From Struthidea cinerea (taxonomy: Eukaryota > Chordata > Aves > Passeriformes > Corcoracidae), in assembly GCA_013397865.1 (NCBI GenBank), contig VZTI01001178.1:1134194-1198193 (forward strand): 64,000 bases of DNA. Reading direction: 5' to 3'. Below the pieces are notes generated by a model that saw nothing but the letters and a program-made list of their open reading frames with translations, made no database searches and had not been told where the DNA came from. How positions within the stretch are numbered: position 1 is the stretch's first letter; each line of letters begins with the position of its first letter. Of this stretch, positions 35,786 through 48,634 are shown in pieces. The position numbers and the translations under genes were made by a program.

Positions 35786-36895
35786 GAAAGAGCTGGGCCA
35801 GTGACATGGAGAGGTGAAAGTCCTCTCCATCCTTCCTCTACAAACCCTTCCCCAGATCCGTGCTGGATCCAAGGCTCAGGGCTGGCAGCCGCAGCTCTTT
35901 GGGCTCCCCTGGTCATTTTTCCTCCTGTGTAACAGCGAGAAACAAATGGATCAACAACAGTTCCAAAACTCATGAAATTGCATCAACTTCTCCCCTGATG
36001 AGCTCCCGTGGATGGGAGGTCTCAGCTGAAGTGGCACCAAGGTGAGGGGAGCATCGCCCGTCCCCGCTGGGTGCCGGCAGCTCCAGGAGAGCTGGGGCTG
36101 GAGACGCAGTGAGCCAGGAGCGTTTATTCCATGAACCCCCTCCTCCAGTGGCTGTTCTCCTCCCGCCTCTCCTCTGATTCAGGAGGCGAGGAAAACGGGA
36201 GGAGCAGCATTAGATTTTCTATTCTGACCAACCACCAAAATCCACTCAGGAAGTTTAATTGCTTTAAGTAAAACTCATAAATACCGACAGGGCACAAAGC
36301 ACTTGAGCTGGCAATTTTCTTCACTGCTGTCTTAGGATATTTTTCATTCCCTATTTGTTGTTCTAAAGGTTTTGGAAGAGCACTGATTTTTTTTTCTTTT
36401 GGTAATTTTTTTTTTCCTCTTCAAGCCCTGCACTTCCCTCCCAAAACATGTTCCAGTCAAGTTCATTGAAATTGTCTTGGTATTGTCAGAAAAATCAGTT
36501 TGACTGCTTCATCTTGTAAAACTTTCAAAGCTAAAAATTAACTGACATTTCCAAGTGAAATGTCATTTTGCTCCAAATAAATAAATAAATAAATCCAATG
36601 TTTTGACATTTTTAAAGCACTCTTCCTTTGTAAAAGGGAAAGAAGTTCTTTAAATGAAAGTCATGTCAAAACTGACTTTTTTTTTCCTCTTTTTTTGCTC
36701 AGAGAAGTTTTGACTTTAATGGATTTCTTTCTGTGAGAAGAAATTGAGTGGCTCACCCGTGGGGCCAGGCTGGCCCCAAGAGTGACTGGGGGGGATCCTG
36801 TGGGGATCCAACCAGTGTGGAGAGGCACTGGAGGAAGTCTTGGCTGGGCAACTGGATGGTTCTGCATCCCTGGCTGCATGTAAATACACATTTCC
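35786..36895. other. Unique DNA with short simple repeat
   Basis: No gene recognised. 36330-36730 is AT-rich with T runs and holds the (AAAT)n repeat listed separately. Confidence 0.45.
36575..36594 (+). repeat. (AAAT)5 microsatellite
   Basis: Five perfect AAAT units. Confidence 0.95.
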
Positions 36896-37013
36896 CATCC
36901 CTGGAAGTGTCCCAGGCCCAGCTGGACAGGGCTTGGAGCAGCCTGGGCTAGTGGAACTGGATGGGCTTTAAGGTCCTTCCCAACCCAAACCATTCTGGGA
37001 TTCCATGATTTTA
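36896..37013 (+). mobile_element. CR1 3' tail (group A)
   Basis: 'ccatccctggaagtgtccca', 'gggcttggagcagcctgggc', 'gggctttaaggtccttccca' and the tail 'gggattccatgattttat'. It is followed 175 bp later by a minus-strand group B copy. Confidence 0.88.
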
Positions 37014-37187
37014 TATTAATGTATATAAATCTTCATTCTGTGCTGGCTTTGCTGCTTGTTTAGAAGCCTTGAGGCAAATTTCCAAAAGAGTTGAGGAACC
37101 CAAGCACTTCCTGTGGTGGCCTGGGACACAGAACCCCAGGAATGTCTCTTCTTTTCCACTGGACTCTGGAAAAGCGGAGATGTCTGA

Positions 37188-37490
37188 TCACAGAATCTTT
37201 AAGCTTGGAAAAGACCTCGAAGGTCATTGAGTCCGTCCTCTGACGGGACACCCCCATGCCCACTAAGCCATGTCGTGCAGTGCCACATCTGCTTGGTTTT
37301 GAGCACCTTCAGGGATGGGGACTCCACCACTGCCCTGGAGAGCCCCTTCCAGTGCCTGACCACTCTTTCAGGGAAGGTATTTTCCCTAACATCCAACCTG
37401 AACCTCCCCTGGTGCAACTTGAGGCTGTTTCCCCTCGTCCTGTCGCTGTTACCTGGAAGAAGAGCCTGACCCACACCTGGCCACAACTTC
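37188..37490 (-). mobile_element. CR1 LINE 3' fragment (group B)
   Basis: 'atcacagaatctttaagctt', 'cctcgaaggtcattgagtcc', 'gggatggggactccaccact', 'ctggtgcaacttgaggctgt' and 'agagcctgacccacacctgg'. About 300 bp. Confidence 0.9.
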
Positions 37491-39009
37491 CAAGGACTTG
37501 GAGGGAGCCAGAAGCTCCCCCAACGTGCTGTTGTTTGGGTCAGCCTTGGAAACAGCAGCATTTCCCCTCATTTTGTTTTATCTCGCCATGTGGCTGTTAA
37601 CAGGAAGATAAAGAACAGCATCTGAGCCAACAGTTGGTCTCAACTCCAACTTCCCTGATTTCCACCCCAAGAGCAGCACTGGGACGTGTTCACTCACCCA
37701 GTCCCGCTGAACGTACGACTTGGAGCTGTTCAGGGCTGGTTTTTGTATTCTTTTTACACTGATTGATGTGCTCCCTGCCTTCAGTGGAAGGGACGGGCCT
37801 TGCTGAGGGAAGCAGATCCCGGTGTATTAATTCGGACACATTCCATGGCTCTGGGGGCTCTGAAAGCGCTGCAGCAGAGCTCAGGTGTAAGGAGGGTGGG
37901 CAGAGCTCTCCAACAACCTCCAAGGTGGGATCCTCGGCTTGAGGGCTGAGCCAGGGGAGCTGCTCCCTGTGCCCCCAGCGGGGCAGGGCAGTCGGAATAG
38001 CTCGGGGCAGGTTGGGAGATGCCTCGTGGGAGAATGGAGACCAAACTCTTCTGTAGCTGTTTCTCTTGAGTTCGTGCCAGGGAGTGCCGTTGATGGTGGT
38101 AAATCACTGCAGAATGTTGTAAATGATGTGTGGAGGGGGAAAAGGCAAAAAGAATCCCTTCTTCATGCAGGGAAATCTTCTGTGCTGGGGGCAATTTGTG
38201 GCAGAGATTTCCTGTAATGATGGGGCAGGAAAACCTTCTGCTCTAAAGGGGTGAAAAAATTCCCCCTTTGTTTTTATTTCCATCTTCGGGGTTGTTTTTA
38301 ATATCTTATTTCCCTGCAGACCACCCTCCCAAAATACTCCTGGGCCTCCCCAGCCAGTACTTGGGTCGGCCACACTTTTCATGGTTTCACCCCCCCCCAT
38401 TTTCCCTGCTGCTGAGGTTTTAGAGAAGTGTCAAAGCTAAATTCATTTCCCCTCTGGTGTTTTGGGATTTTTCTTTGTTTGTTTTGGGTTGATCGGGGTG
38501 TTTGGGTGTTTTTATGTTGGGTTTTTTAATTTGGCAAGGCCATGCAGTTCCCATGCCTGTAACTCCTTCCCTTGTACCTTTCTGGGGTGGTCTGGAAGCA
38601 GCTGAGCAGCGAGAGCGGGGGAAGAGCACCAAGAGCCTTGGACATGCCAAAAACTGCTGCAAAGCAGAGGGGAATCATGCCTGACCACGGTGGGGAAGGG
38701 TCACAGACCCATATTTAAATTACAGTGGGGACATTCAGCTTGAGCATCTGGAAAATCCTTTTCTCTGTGAGGAGAGAGAACCCTGGAGGGCTTTGGGGCA
38801 GCTCAGACACACAGGAGCTGTTTTTATTGGGGGCACAGCTCCTCCTGGTACCAGAGAAATGCAGAATAAGAAGAGTGGCTTGAGAGGACCTGGAGGGATC
38901 ACACAACTCATCCATTTTCCTCCAAGTCCAGGGATTAGGGACCGTCTCACTGGAAGGAGGATTTGGTTGTGGCGCGTGGAGATGCCCATTTGGGGCGCTG
39001 GTGAATGGG
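37491..39009. other. Unique DNA
   Basis: No gene recognised. A C run lies at about 38390-38398 and a TG-rich stretch at 38455-38530. A weak CR1-tail-like line ('cttgagaggacctggaggga') near 38879 may be the displaced 3' end of the CR1 piece at 39010. Confidence 0.4.
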
Positions 39010-39120
39010 TGCTCTTCCACTATCCCGGGGTGTTCCAAGCCCTGTCCGACCTGGCCTTGGACACTTCCAGGGATGGGGCAGCCACAGCTTCCCTGGACAG
39101 CCTGTGCCAGGGCCTAATAC
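39010..39120 (-). mobile_element. CR1 internal fragment (group A)
   Basis: 'ctcttccactatcccggggt', 'ctgtccgacctggccttgga', 'gggatggggcagccacagct' and 'cctgtgccagggcc'. The terminal 3' part expected on the left is missing or displaced by about 100 bp. Confidence 0.75.
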
Positions 39121-40180
39121 ACAACCGGTGTCTTCATCTCCCACCCTCCCTTGTCTGCCTCCCTCCTTCCAGCAGCCCTTTCCAGGGCTGGCTGGTGCCA
39201 GGCAGCATCACCAACCCTTTCGCAGTTGCCTCAGAAGAAAGGAAAGGACTTTGACTATTCCTTGGCGTGGGTTCAGATCATCTGAGACCGGCCCAGGCGG
39301 GAGCTGAAGCCCAGACATGGCCCCAGGCCCACGGAGCGAAGCTGCTATTCCGGAAGGCGAGGGAAGGCGAGGCTCTATTGGGGATCTGTCAGGGCAGGCG
39401 AGCCGGGAGATGAGAGGTAGTCAATGACATAGGAGATGTCAGGGTTTATTTCCAGTAAGAGCCGGTGAAGCTGGGAAAATTGCTCATTAATGCTTTATTG
39501 ATATTCATGTTCCTATTGAAGAAGTCTGGGGTGGGAGGTGGAGCGGAGGGGCCGTGCCCCTGTTAATGGGGCCAGGCTGAAAATAGGTTCTTTTATGCCT
39601 GGGCAAAGGGGATGCACTGACCACGGGAGGTTTGCCTGTGTCAGTCTCTCTAAATAGAGTCTGGATCAGTGCTGTGGCTGAGCCAAAAGCTTTGGAGGAA
39701 AAACTAATAACTCAGGTCAAACCATGCCAGGAGCACTGGAGTTCTTGCTCGCTTCTTTTTTCACAAAGGAAAATTTAAAGCAGATTCTTGTAAAACTATG
39801 CAAAATGTTCATCTGTGGGGCTTGGGACTATTTAACCCTCATGTTTGCTTTAGTGTTCTGTTTTTAGAGTAATTTGAATTTAAAATGCTCTATCAAAAGG
39901 AATTTATTTCCAAAATGTCAAATTACTTTATTTCAGAAGTGCTGACGGTAAAACGTTTGGCTTTTAAAAAACAAAGCAAACTCCATTAGCAGTTTGGCAT
40001 TGGTGACATTCACAAATATTTTCTGTTTCTCTGAAACTCTTTTCTTCCGTACATTTCCTACATCCTGCCCAGTTTTGTAGCCAGGAACCAGGCTGAGCAC
40101 TGCAGCTCGACAGGGAATGTCCCCAAACCAAGCAATTCCCAGCATGGTCGCAGCTTTTGGGGCTCACTGGGAATGGGATT
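39121..40180. other. Unique DNA
   Basis: No gene or repeat recognised. The region around 39420-39520 is AT-rich with 'ctcattaatgctttattgat'. Confidence 0.4.
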
Positions 40181-40366
40181 TCACAGAATCACAGAATCCC
40201 AGAATGGTTTGGGTTGGAAGAAACCTTAAAGCTCTTGTTCCCCGCCCCCGTCATGGGCAGGGACACCTTCCACTCTCCCAGGTTGTGCCAAGCCCCGTCC
40301 AACCTGGCCTTGGACACTTCAAGGGATCCAGGGGCAGCCACAGCTGCTCTCGGCACCCTGTTCCGT
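40181..40366 (-). mobile_element. CR1 3' tail (group A), well preserved
   Basis: It begins with a doubled tail motif ('tcacagaatcacagaatccc') and 'agaatggtttgggttggaag'. It continues to 'gggatccaggggcagccaca' and 'gctgctctcggcaccctgtt'. The intact start suggests a relatively young insertion. Confidence 0.92.
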
Positions 40367-42599
40367 GGTTTCTCCTGTGCCTGGTGCTCATCCCCTGCAC
40401 ATTCGTCCTCTCAGCCTGCTCAGGCTCCACCTGGAGTGGCCAGATCGCCTCCCCAGCCCTTCCCAGATTGCTCTGGCTTTGCTGGAAGCCTCGTGCCTCA
40501 CCTGAGCAGGGAGTGGAGCAGGAGCCTCGCTGGGGGAAAGGCAGTGCAGGAGCAGACCTGCCATAGCTCAGTAATTGGGGCAGTCTAGGAGGTAAAACAT
40601 CTCCTGGTATCATGTTTGATAAGGCTCTGCCTCTCACCCGCCCGGTGCAGCCGCATTTCCTGGGCTGTGGATCAGCAGGGAGCAGCCGATTGCCGGAGCC
40701 CTGTTGGCACACCTCGGAGGTCTGCCGTGCGTAATTCCCATTTTTTTGAGTTTTGGCTTTTTTTTGTTCTTTTTGCTGTTCCCATGCCTGTTCACGTGTT
40801 GGATCACAGCAGGGTTTGTGCAAGGGCAGGATGTAACATCCCAAATGCTGAGCCAGATCCCAGTCTCCTTGCTGAACCACAAACTGCTCCTTTTGGATGT
40901 TATTTTAAGCTCAGTACATTCCCCGCTCTCCTGCCTCCAGTCTGATCCTTTCTGTCTGCTGGGACGTTGTTTTAGTGGAGCACTGGGCATTCCACAGGTG
41001 GTGAGAAGCTTATCCGTGTTGTTCCTGGCATATAAAAGCAGAATCACTCTTCTCGTTTTATAGGTAGAGAACATTTTCCCTGGTGATGTGTCTCTGCTTT
41101 CCCCAGGCAGGACGGCTTCCCACTGCAGCTGTGCTTCCTGGAGCAATGGCTGGGAAAGGGCTGGCTGTTCCCTCTTTGGGAGACACCTGGTGGGGCACCC
41201 AGAAGATGGAAAGCTGCTTGCAAATCCCTTCCCCCGTGTGAGAGAAGGGCGTGATGAATGTTTATGGGCGCTGAGATGATGGAAGACGCTCCCGTCGGGG
41301 TTATGGCGCTGCTGCTCCCAGACCTAAGGCCATGGAAGCAATAACACGCAGGACATCGCTCTCTGTGGTTTTATGGTCCTTTTCATCACCAGAAAGGTGC
41401 TTGGTTCAGTTGGAAGTTGATTAAACTTGCAGGGAAGGATCGTGATTTATGCCTGACCAGTCCTCCCAACCACTTTGTAGCCACAGTGTGAATTAAGGCT
41501 GATTAAAATCGAGGGAAGGTTCCCTTCTGCCTCACGCCGGGCTTTTGGATTGCGATGTCGGGAGCATCCGTCCCTGCCTGTGCTCCACCAGGTCCCTGTC
41601 TGCCAGGCACTGATGGGAGAGGAGGGCACGGGCCAAAACACAAGAGCAGGGCACTTATTATTCCAAATGGAAAGCTGCTCTTCTCATTAAAGCTGAAAAT
41701 TAAGGTCTGCAGATAACTCTGCTGGTGGTTCACAGAATCAATAAACCCCAGTTTGTTTTGAAAGCCAAGTTGCCGAAATGCCAAAATACATATTTTGCAA
41801 ATTGCTTAATTTCCATTTGAAAAGATCGAACCTTATTTCTTCTGAAAGCCGAGAGGTGGGGTGGGGGAGGCGACACAAACACACAGCAATTCCAGTCGTC
41901 TTTTTCCTGAAAGATCATTTGATGGAACCTGAGAGCAGTGGAGAAGCTGCTTCCTTTTGTTTTATTTTGCTTTTTAAACAACCACCCTGCAGGGAAGCTG
42001 ATGGTCTGAGTTATCAGGGAGCCTGGGCTAATTCCAAAGCAGCCATAGCTAATTTTTGGAAGCAAAAATTTCTGGCTGTCAGGGCATCTTCCCTTGGCAG
42101 CTTCTGCCTTTTGGAGGCTTGATGGTCACCAGGGCTCTCGTGGATGTTCCTTGCTTCCTAAAGCCCTACTTTACACTGGGAATGTAGGGTATAAAAGCCC
42201 TGTCAGGGATGCAGGCTCACAGGAACGCTGTGGAACCACTGAGCAGGGGCTGCAGGAGAGCTGCAGGATGGATGAGGACCCAGAATGCTGAGCCTGGAGA
42301 TTTCCAAGGAGTTTTGTCCCGAGCTGAGCGCACGGGCAGGCGTCAGGCACGCGCTTGGCATGGGGGGCATGGGGGTCCTGTCTCAGCCCAGCTGTGGCAT
42401 CTGTGGAGCTGAGCATCCTCCAGCCCTTCCAACGTGCCAATAACATTTACAGCAATTGGCTGCTGACTGCTCAGGAAGGGAGAAGCAGTGCAGGGGGGCA
42501 GAGAAGCAGCTGGAAGGATAATTCACCTCAGAGGTGCCTGTGGCACACACGGCCCTGCCCTGTGCCTCCACACCCAGGGACTTCTCTTTCTTTCCCATA

Positions 42600-42905
42600 A
42601 CCACTTGAAAAATAAAGATGTATGATGCCTACTTGAGCAGAATAGATTGTTTTCGATTGCTATTCATCTATTATTTTAGAAAGTAAAATGAATAAAACTT
42701 ATGCAGGTCACAGACATTAAAGAGCATTTTTATATCAGTTTGGGAGCGCTTGTCAGCTTTGATTTATTAAGTAACGTTCCCGGACTGGCTACTGGTGTGT
42801 GTTGTCAGTCTCTTGATAATGGATAGACCTCACAGCTGAATGCTCTGTGATTAGACTTCTCAACTATATATTTTTAAATAAAGGCATTGCTTTTTTGGGT
42901 TTGCT
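42600..42905. other. AT-rich candidate conserved non-coding element
   Basis: It is repeat-free and CpG-poor, with complex AT-rich sequence over about 300 bp ('gaatagattgttttcgattg', 'cttgataatggatagacctc', 'gtgattagacttctcaacta') and clear drops to ordinary composition on both sides. Conservation is inferred from texture only. Confidence 0.35.
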
Positions 42906-44278
42906 CATTTCCCTCTCTTAGGTGATTTCATTCATCTTCCCTCGCCCTCCCTCTCTCCGCTGTAAATTTGTTGTTGTTGGAAGCTATGAGGATGCTAAAT
43001 GGGACACATCTTAGAGGGTTTAGGTTGGGATTTTTTTTCTGTTTCCCCCCTCCCAAGCTTGCTTCCAACTTAGCTTGATGGATTAAACGTCATGGGGGGA
43101 CAAAAGTGGGTAAGAGAAGCTGTGGAAACAGTTTTCCAGAGAGAACGCGGCACGTGCTGCTCTTACTCCGGCTGCGTCAGCGTTTTTACTGTCACACTGC
43201 TCTTCCCTCGGGCTTAGGGGTGGAATTACCAGGGCTGCGTGGAGAGGTGTCTGTAGGAGCCCTCGACCTCCAAAGGGAGAAGGGGCTGAGCAAACCCAGC
43301 ACTGCCAGCCCTGCTCCCTCCTCCGTGAGGTTGCTGGGAGTTAATACGGATGTGAAGCCGTGCCCGGCTGATGAGGAGAGACACACAGGGAAGTTCAGAG
43401 GCACTCTTGTATCTCCTCTCACCACAACAGTTTGTTTTCCCTTTGGAGGATGGCCCTGTGCTGCCTGGCCGAGCTCAAATCCCGCTGCTGGGAGCCTCTC
43501 CAAGGGTGGCTCGGGAGCCCCTCGGTCGCCAAGGGCAGGGATTTGCAGTGCTGGCTCTGAGCTGCTGTTACCAGGCACGTGCTGGGATCTTCTCCTGGGA
43601 GCGGCAGCAAATGGGACTGAAGATGAGTATCCTGGGCTGAAATCCTCGGCTAGAACTGTAATTATGCTTTCATAAAGAGCTGAGCTGGAACGAGGATGAG
43701 ATTGTTTCCCCAGGGGCTGCAGGAGCACTGGGACTGACTCATTAGCCTGGAATTGCAACAGCGCAGGTGGGAGGCCACCAAGTGCCTTTGTAAATGAGTC
43801 TCGCAGATCCTTCAGGAAGGGCAAAACTCAACAACTTCCCCGGGATGCTGGGATGAGGTAGCGACCTCTGCTTTTGTTATCCAAGGCTTTGGTCTCAGAC
43901 CAAAACTGATCTGTCTAACTTGGGAAAATGCAGAATGCACTGATAAGAAAAAAAATGTTGCACTGATTTCATAAGCCTTTTTACTCTTGTATGACTCCAA
44001 AATTTGCTTTTGATTTAAAGGTTAAGACCTAACAAGCCAACAGACCTTAAAGATCTTATCTTTCCCCTCCTCTTTTCCTCCCTGACTCTTTCAAAACTGG
44101 AAAGATGAGAAAATCTGTGTAGGAACATCTGTATGGGGAGGGGGGCAGCAATTCCTTTGGGGAAGTGCTTCCTGCTGCCCCTCCACTGCTGGCTGGGGAC
44201 AGATTGGACACACAAGGACTTGGTTTCCCCAGGCTGCATCAGCCTCTGGTCCTCCTCAGAGCAAGATCCAGGCCCGGT

Positions 44279-44331
44279 GATGAGGGGGTGAGTGACACCA
44301 TGGGGGAGGGGTGGGGGGGTGAGGAAGAGGA
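44279..44331 (+). other. G-rich tract with G-quadruplex potential
   Basis: G tracts of 5, 5, 4 and 7 lie between 'gatgagg' and 'tgaggaagagg', with short loops in the 44302-44325 part. No gene start is evident beside it. Confidence 0.45.
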
Positions 44332-45651
44332 GTGCCAGGAAAGGACAGAGCAGGGTTTGGAGCCACGGTTTTGGAAGGACAAGTGACGCGTCCACGGTGA
44401 TTTGATGTGATGGTTGGCTGCAGGAGGCCCCTCTCGGGCCAGGGTGTGCTCCCAGCAATGTCTTTGCCGTTCATTAAGTGTCTCCTGCTGCTGTTTCTCG
44501 GCCTGAAATGGCCTTGGTGGCTTTGCATGTTCCAGTGACAGCGCCGTTATCTCCTGATAACACACGCGTTCTTTATGAGGCCAGATTGTTCATTTACACC
44601 TTGAAATGATAACACTGCTCACTTAAATTCAACCCCAGTGTGCTCTGAAAAGGTTCACTGGGGGCATTTCTGGTTTGTCCCTGCTGACTGTTGTTTCTTA
44701 AGCTGCCCCGGTGACAGGCAGGCGGGAATGTCATGGACAGGTATGTGCCAGTGGGGTCCCTGCTCTTGGGGAGATGGATTTGCCATCAGGGAGAGGGATC
44801 AGCTGCCAGGCCCCCCAGGTGTGAAGGGAAGGGTCTGCACTGAGATGGGGCAGCAGATTGAGGCCAAACTCCCTCGGGGTCAGTGGAGTTGGTGGGGAAG
44901 CACCCCGGGAATTCTGCTGATGTGTCCCAACCTTGGCATTGGAGGAAGGAGGTCGTGTGGTGGCTCTTGGCACCAGCAGCTGGGTCGGTTGTGCCACCTT
45001 TGGCTCCATGAGGAGCCCCCTGCCAGGCTCATCCTGTGGAGCGGGGGTGCCGTGTTTCAGGAGGGAGCAGGGCTGAAATCTCCCAGAGTATTTCCCATGA
45101 CCTGAGGGCCAACAGCTGCAGCCCTCCATTGCTTTAGACCCAGCATGAATGCAGGAAAACCTCCGTGTCCTACAGCAGAATCCACCTAACCAGGTTCTTT
45201 ATTCCTCCTCTTTTGTTTTTCTTCCTCCAAATAAGGATGTCTACACCTTCTCCAATTTACCTGGTAAAAACCCATGGCGTTTCTCCCTGAGAATGTGTAA
45301 AACAATATCCTCCCGTGTCCGTGTGCCAGTGGTGGTTCTCCTCTCAGCTGAACGTCCTCTGCATGCCCTTCTCCGTCCTTGGAGCCCTGTGGGGAATTCA
45401 TGGATTATCAGGAGGAGTTAGGACTTCCAGGTTAAGGACAGTGAGGGAATAGGGACGTGCCAGTGGATGTTACCAAAGGCAAGCTGCTGCCTGGCCCCCC
45501 AGCCCTCCTGATTCCCGCACGGCTCCTGCTGGAGCTCCAGATGGGGCTTAATCGGGGCCGCCGCAGGGTTATTATTAAGAGACATCTAGTTCTGGATGAG
45601 AGAAGATTATCCAGGGTTTATTTCCAGCTGATAACACTCTGCCCTTCCATA

Positions 45652-45722
45652 ACACCTTTTATCTGAGGATCTCGGAGCTCTTCACAGACTCGGTTAATTA
45701 AACCTCACGTTGCCCCCTGGAG
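45652..45722 (+). repeat. MIR/CORE-SINE-like relic
   Basis: 'acaccttttatctgaggatc' followed by 'tcggagctcttcacagactc', 'ggttaattaaacctcacgtt' and 'gccccctgg' matches the amniote motif order of ctgaggatctcaaagcactttacaaa, attaatcctcaca and accccytg. It is diverged but collinear over about 70 bp. Confidence 0.55.
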
Positions 45723-46309
45723 CCGCGGGTGAGACCCGGGCGAGGAGCGCTGGAGCTGCAATTAGGAGGGATCGGCTCTGGCAGGCAGATAAGACACATG
45801 ATCTCCTGCCTCCTCTTTGCCGTCTTATTTGCATGTTTATCTCCCCTGTGCAGTTGAGAGCAGTGAACCCGGAGGTTGCACCGCCAGCCCGAAGTTCTCA
45901 TAAGGTGTCACACCAGGCTGCAAACTTGTGGATCCCCTTTTCCAGCCCCAGAACGTGCTGGATGCAGAGGATACGTCAGTGGTGCACGATGCTGACTTTG
46001 TCCTCTAAGTCTCCCTTTTCTCCTTTCCCAGCGCTGGTTTTCCGTGGGCTCCATGCCTTGGCTCTGCTCGAGTTCCTTCCTGCCAACCCAACCCAACCTC
46101 CAAGTCTTCCTTTGCTAGAAAATAACAACAAAACCCCACGCAGGCCTCCAAAAAAAAGAGCTTTTGCTGCCTCTCCCCACAGGGCCAGATTCCTCAATAG
46201 TGATTTCTCTGGAGAATAGCTGGGCCCGAGGTTTCCTTCCCCTGCTCTTTTCTTTTCTTTACTTTCCCCTAACTAAAAATCAGGAAGCTCTAAAATCCTC
46301 TTTGAAGTA

Positions 46310-46540
46310 ACACTGTGTGAAGAGGATTTATCCTTGTCCACTTAAATATTCATGACAGCTCGCATTTCTGTTCAAAAAGACACTTGTTTATTTAGATAAG
46401 ATTTAATTTATTCATAATTTACCTAAATTTGCAGGAGCGTGCATGTACATTTTAGCTTATAAGTAGCGTAATACATAAAACATTATTGAGGCATGCAAAT
46501 TACACAAATACAGCATTGGAAAGTGCCTGCTTGTTTTAGG
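46310..46540. other. AT-rich candidate conserved element with octamer site
   Basis: Repeat-free AT-rich block with a perfect POU octamer ATGCAAAT at 46493-46500 and the motifs 'cttaaatattcatgacagct', 'aatttattcataatttacct' and 'cataaaacattattgaggca'. The composition changes sharply at both edges. An enhancer role is inference only. Confidence 0.4.
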
Positions 46541-48634
46541 CAGATAACTAATTTCTTACCCTGAGTAGAGACACAAACACAATTGCCTGGGCTTGTTGCC
46601 TGGGATTTGGCGACTCTGAATTATTCTTCCCTTAATGCAAGAGGCACAGCTTTTGAGCAGGGCCGTGGCAAAGCCCACTTTTCTTGGACTGTGAACCGCA
46701 GTAATGCCAAAGCCCTTCGCTGGAATTTTTTTTTCCAGTCCTCCCCCCAGGGACTCAATTTGGGTTTGTCTCAAATCTCTCAGTTCCTTTTTTTTTGCTT
46801 GGGATCGGGTTAGGATTTGTAGCAGGGCATTGTCTCACCAGTATCTGGGGTGTTGGTGGAAGGAGGAGATGTCCCTGTTCCACACCACCCTCTGGCAGTG
46901 TGGGATCTGCTTTTCCTGGGATGGACCTCCTTTGAGCGAACAACGGAGCCACTTGCCCCTAATTAATCCCTGCAGCCCTCCGGGTGATGTGGCCACTTGT
47001 TGCTTTCCTTAGGGCAGGGCAACGAATGGCCCAAAATGTCCTCACAGCCCCCAGATATCCCATTTTTCTACGTGTTTCCAGTTAATAATTGCACAAATTA
47101 GCAACCACACGATGTGCTAGGCCCGGGAAAGCAGGCTGGGCTTCCTCCCAAATCTCCAACCCCCTGTGCCATAGGACAGCAGCCCGAGGGCTGAGGCTGG
47201 AGGCCCAGCAGGAATTTTTGGGCTCTGGATTTGGCAGCTGGGCAACAGGCACGGACTTAGCACCATCGGCGCTCTCAGCACTGTTAGAAATTTTTCCTAA
47301 CAGGAACAATTCCGGTCAGGAATTAGAGGTTTGCAGTTGTTATATGGAATATGGGGCTCGTGTCTGTGACACCTGTGGGAGTCCTCTCAAGGACACAAAT
47401 ATTGGGCAGATCCCGCTGCGCAGGGCTGCGTTACCCACAACCTGTGATTAAGGCTCTGTGACACCTCCCGTGAGACCCCGCTTGGCCTCGCCTCTGGCTG
47501 TGCCAGGCTGCAACTGTTTGGGCTGGAACTCCCAGATGTCCTCCCGGGCTCACAGGCTTGCTTTGTTTGTTCTGCGGGGATGGACGAGGAGGGATGGGGA
47601 CAGCAGGGCTGGTTGGTGCTTTTGCTTTTTCCTAGTTGAAATCAGAGCCAACATTTTCCATCGTTTCCAAGACTGAGTTTAATGGGGAAAATACATTTTT
47701 TCCCTGGGTTTGCCTGCTGCAAAAATCACTAATGAGGATCTCCAGAGCCTGAGCACTTCAGGGCAGGGACTGATGCTTTTGGTGGGATCACAAAAATGCC
47801 TTATTTTAATCTTGGAAAAGCACTTGCACCTCGGGAAGAAAACCTCTTCCTGGCATTGGGAACAGCCTTGAGCGTGCAGGTGGATAGGAAGGGTAGAAAC
47901 TGCTGGGGAAATCCCCCCAGGGAGCAGTTTATGGTGGCACTGTCCCCCGTTGTCACTCATCCCACAGCCTCGAGGCTGCCAGGTAAACCAGAGCAGGCCC
48001 GGCCTTATTTCCATGGTCCTGCTGGGTCGTGCAGCGAGGAGAAGGAGGTGGCTCTGCTGCATTTGCTTTATAAGAGAATTTAATTACAGAGGCTTAATTA
48101 CCTAGTCACAGCAAATTTGGTTTTCCAGCAGGTCGTGCCCTCAGCGGGTGGACAGAACTCACCCAAGGAGCTGAGCTGGGTGTGGTGAGCTCCGGGAAAA
48201 AAACCCTGTCTCAGAGTAATGGGAAGCAAAATAAGACCTAAGGAGAGATGCTGGTGTTAAACACTTGCTGTGAAAGGAGCTCTGCCTCCTGTGTGGGCTG
48301 GCGATCCTGGAGTGAAGCGCAGGGAAGGCTTTAGTGGCCTTAACTTGGCAAAGCTTAATTTAGTCAGAGATGGTGTTATCTGACCACGATCTTCCGATTT
48401 CTGTATCCATGTCTGCGGAGAGGTTTCACAGGAGGATCAGAGGTGTTTTTGTAGAGCCACAATCCCCATTTTGTCCTTTTTTCGCCTGGCCTTGGCTGGA
48501 ATTCCTGCATAGGCTGTGCTTTTAAGTGAGAATTTGATGATGGAGTGGGCAGACTCCAAATTCTGACTTTCGTTGGGGCCTGTTGGAGCTGTAGAAATGC
48601 AGCGGAATTCTACATGTGGGAGCTCGGCTGGTGG

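Larger units (their letters stand above)
40367..48634. other. CR1-free unique block, 8.3 kb
   Basis: No CR1 or LTR was found in this stretch, which contrasts with the dense seeding on its left. It contains one MIR-like relic, a G-rich motif and two AT-rich candidate elements (all listed separately). Open frames of up to 210 codons (43192-43824, minus) have no recognisable domain. Confidence 0.5.
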
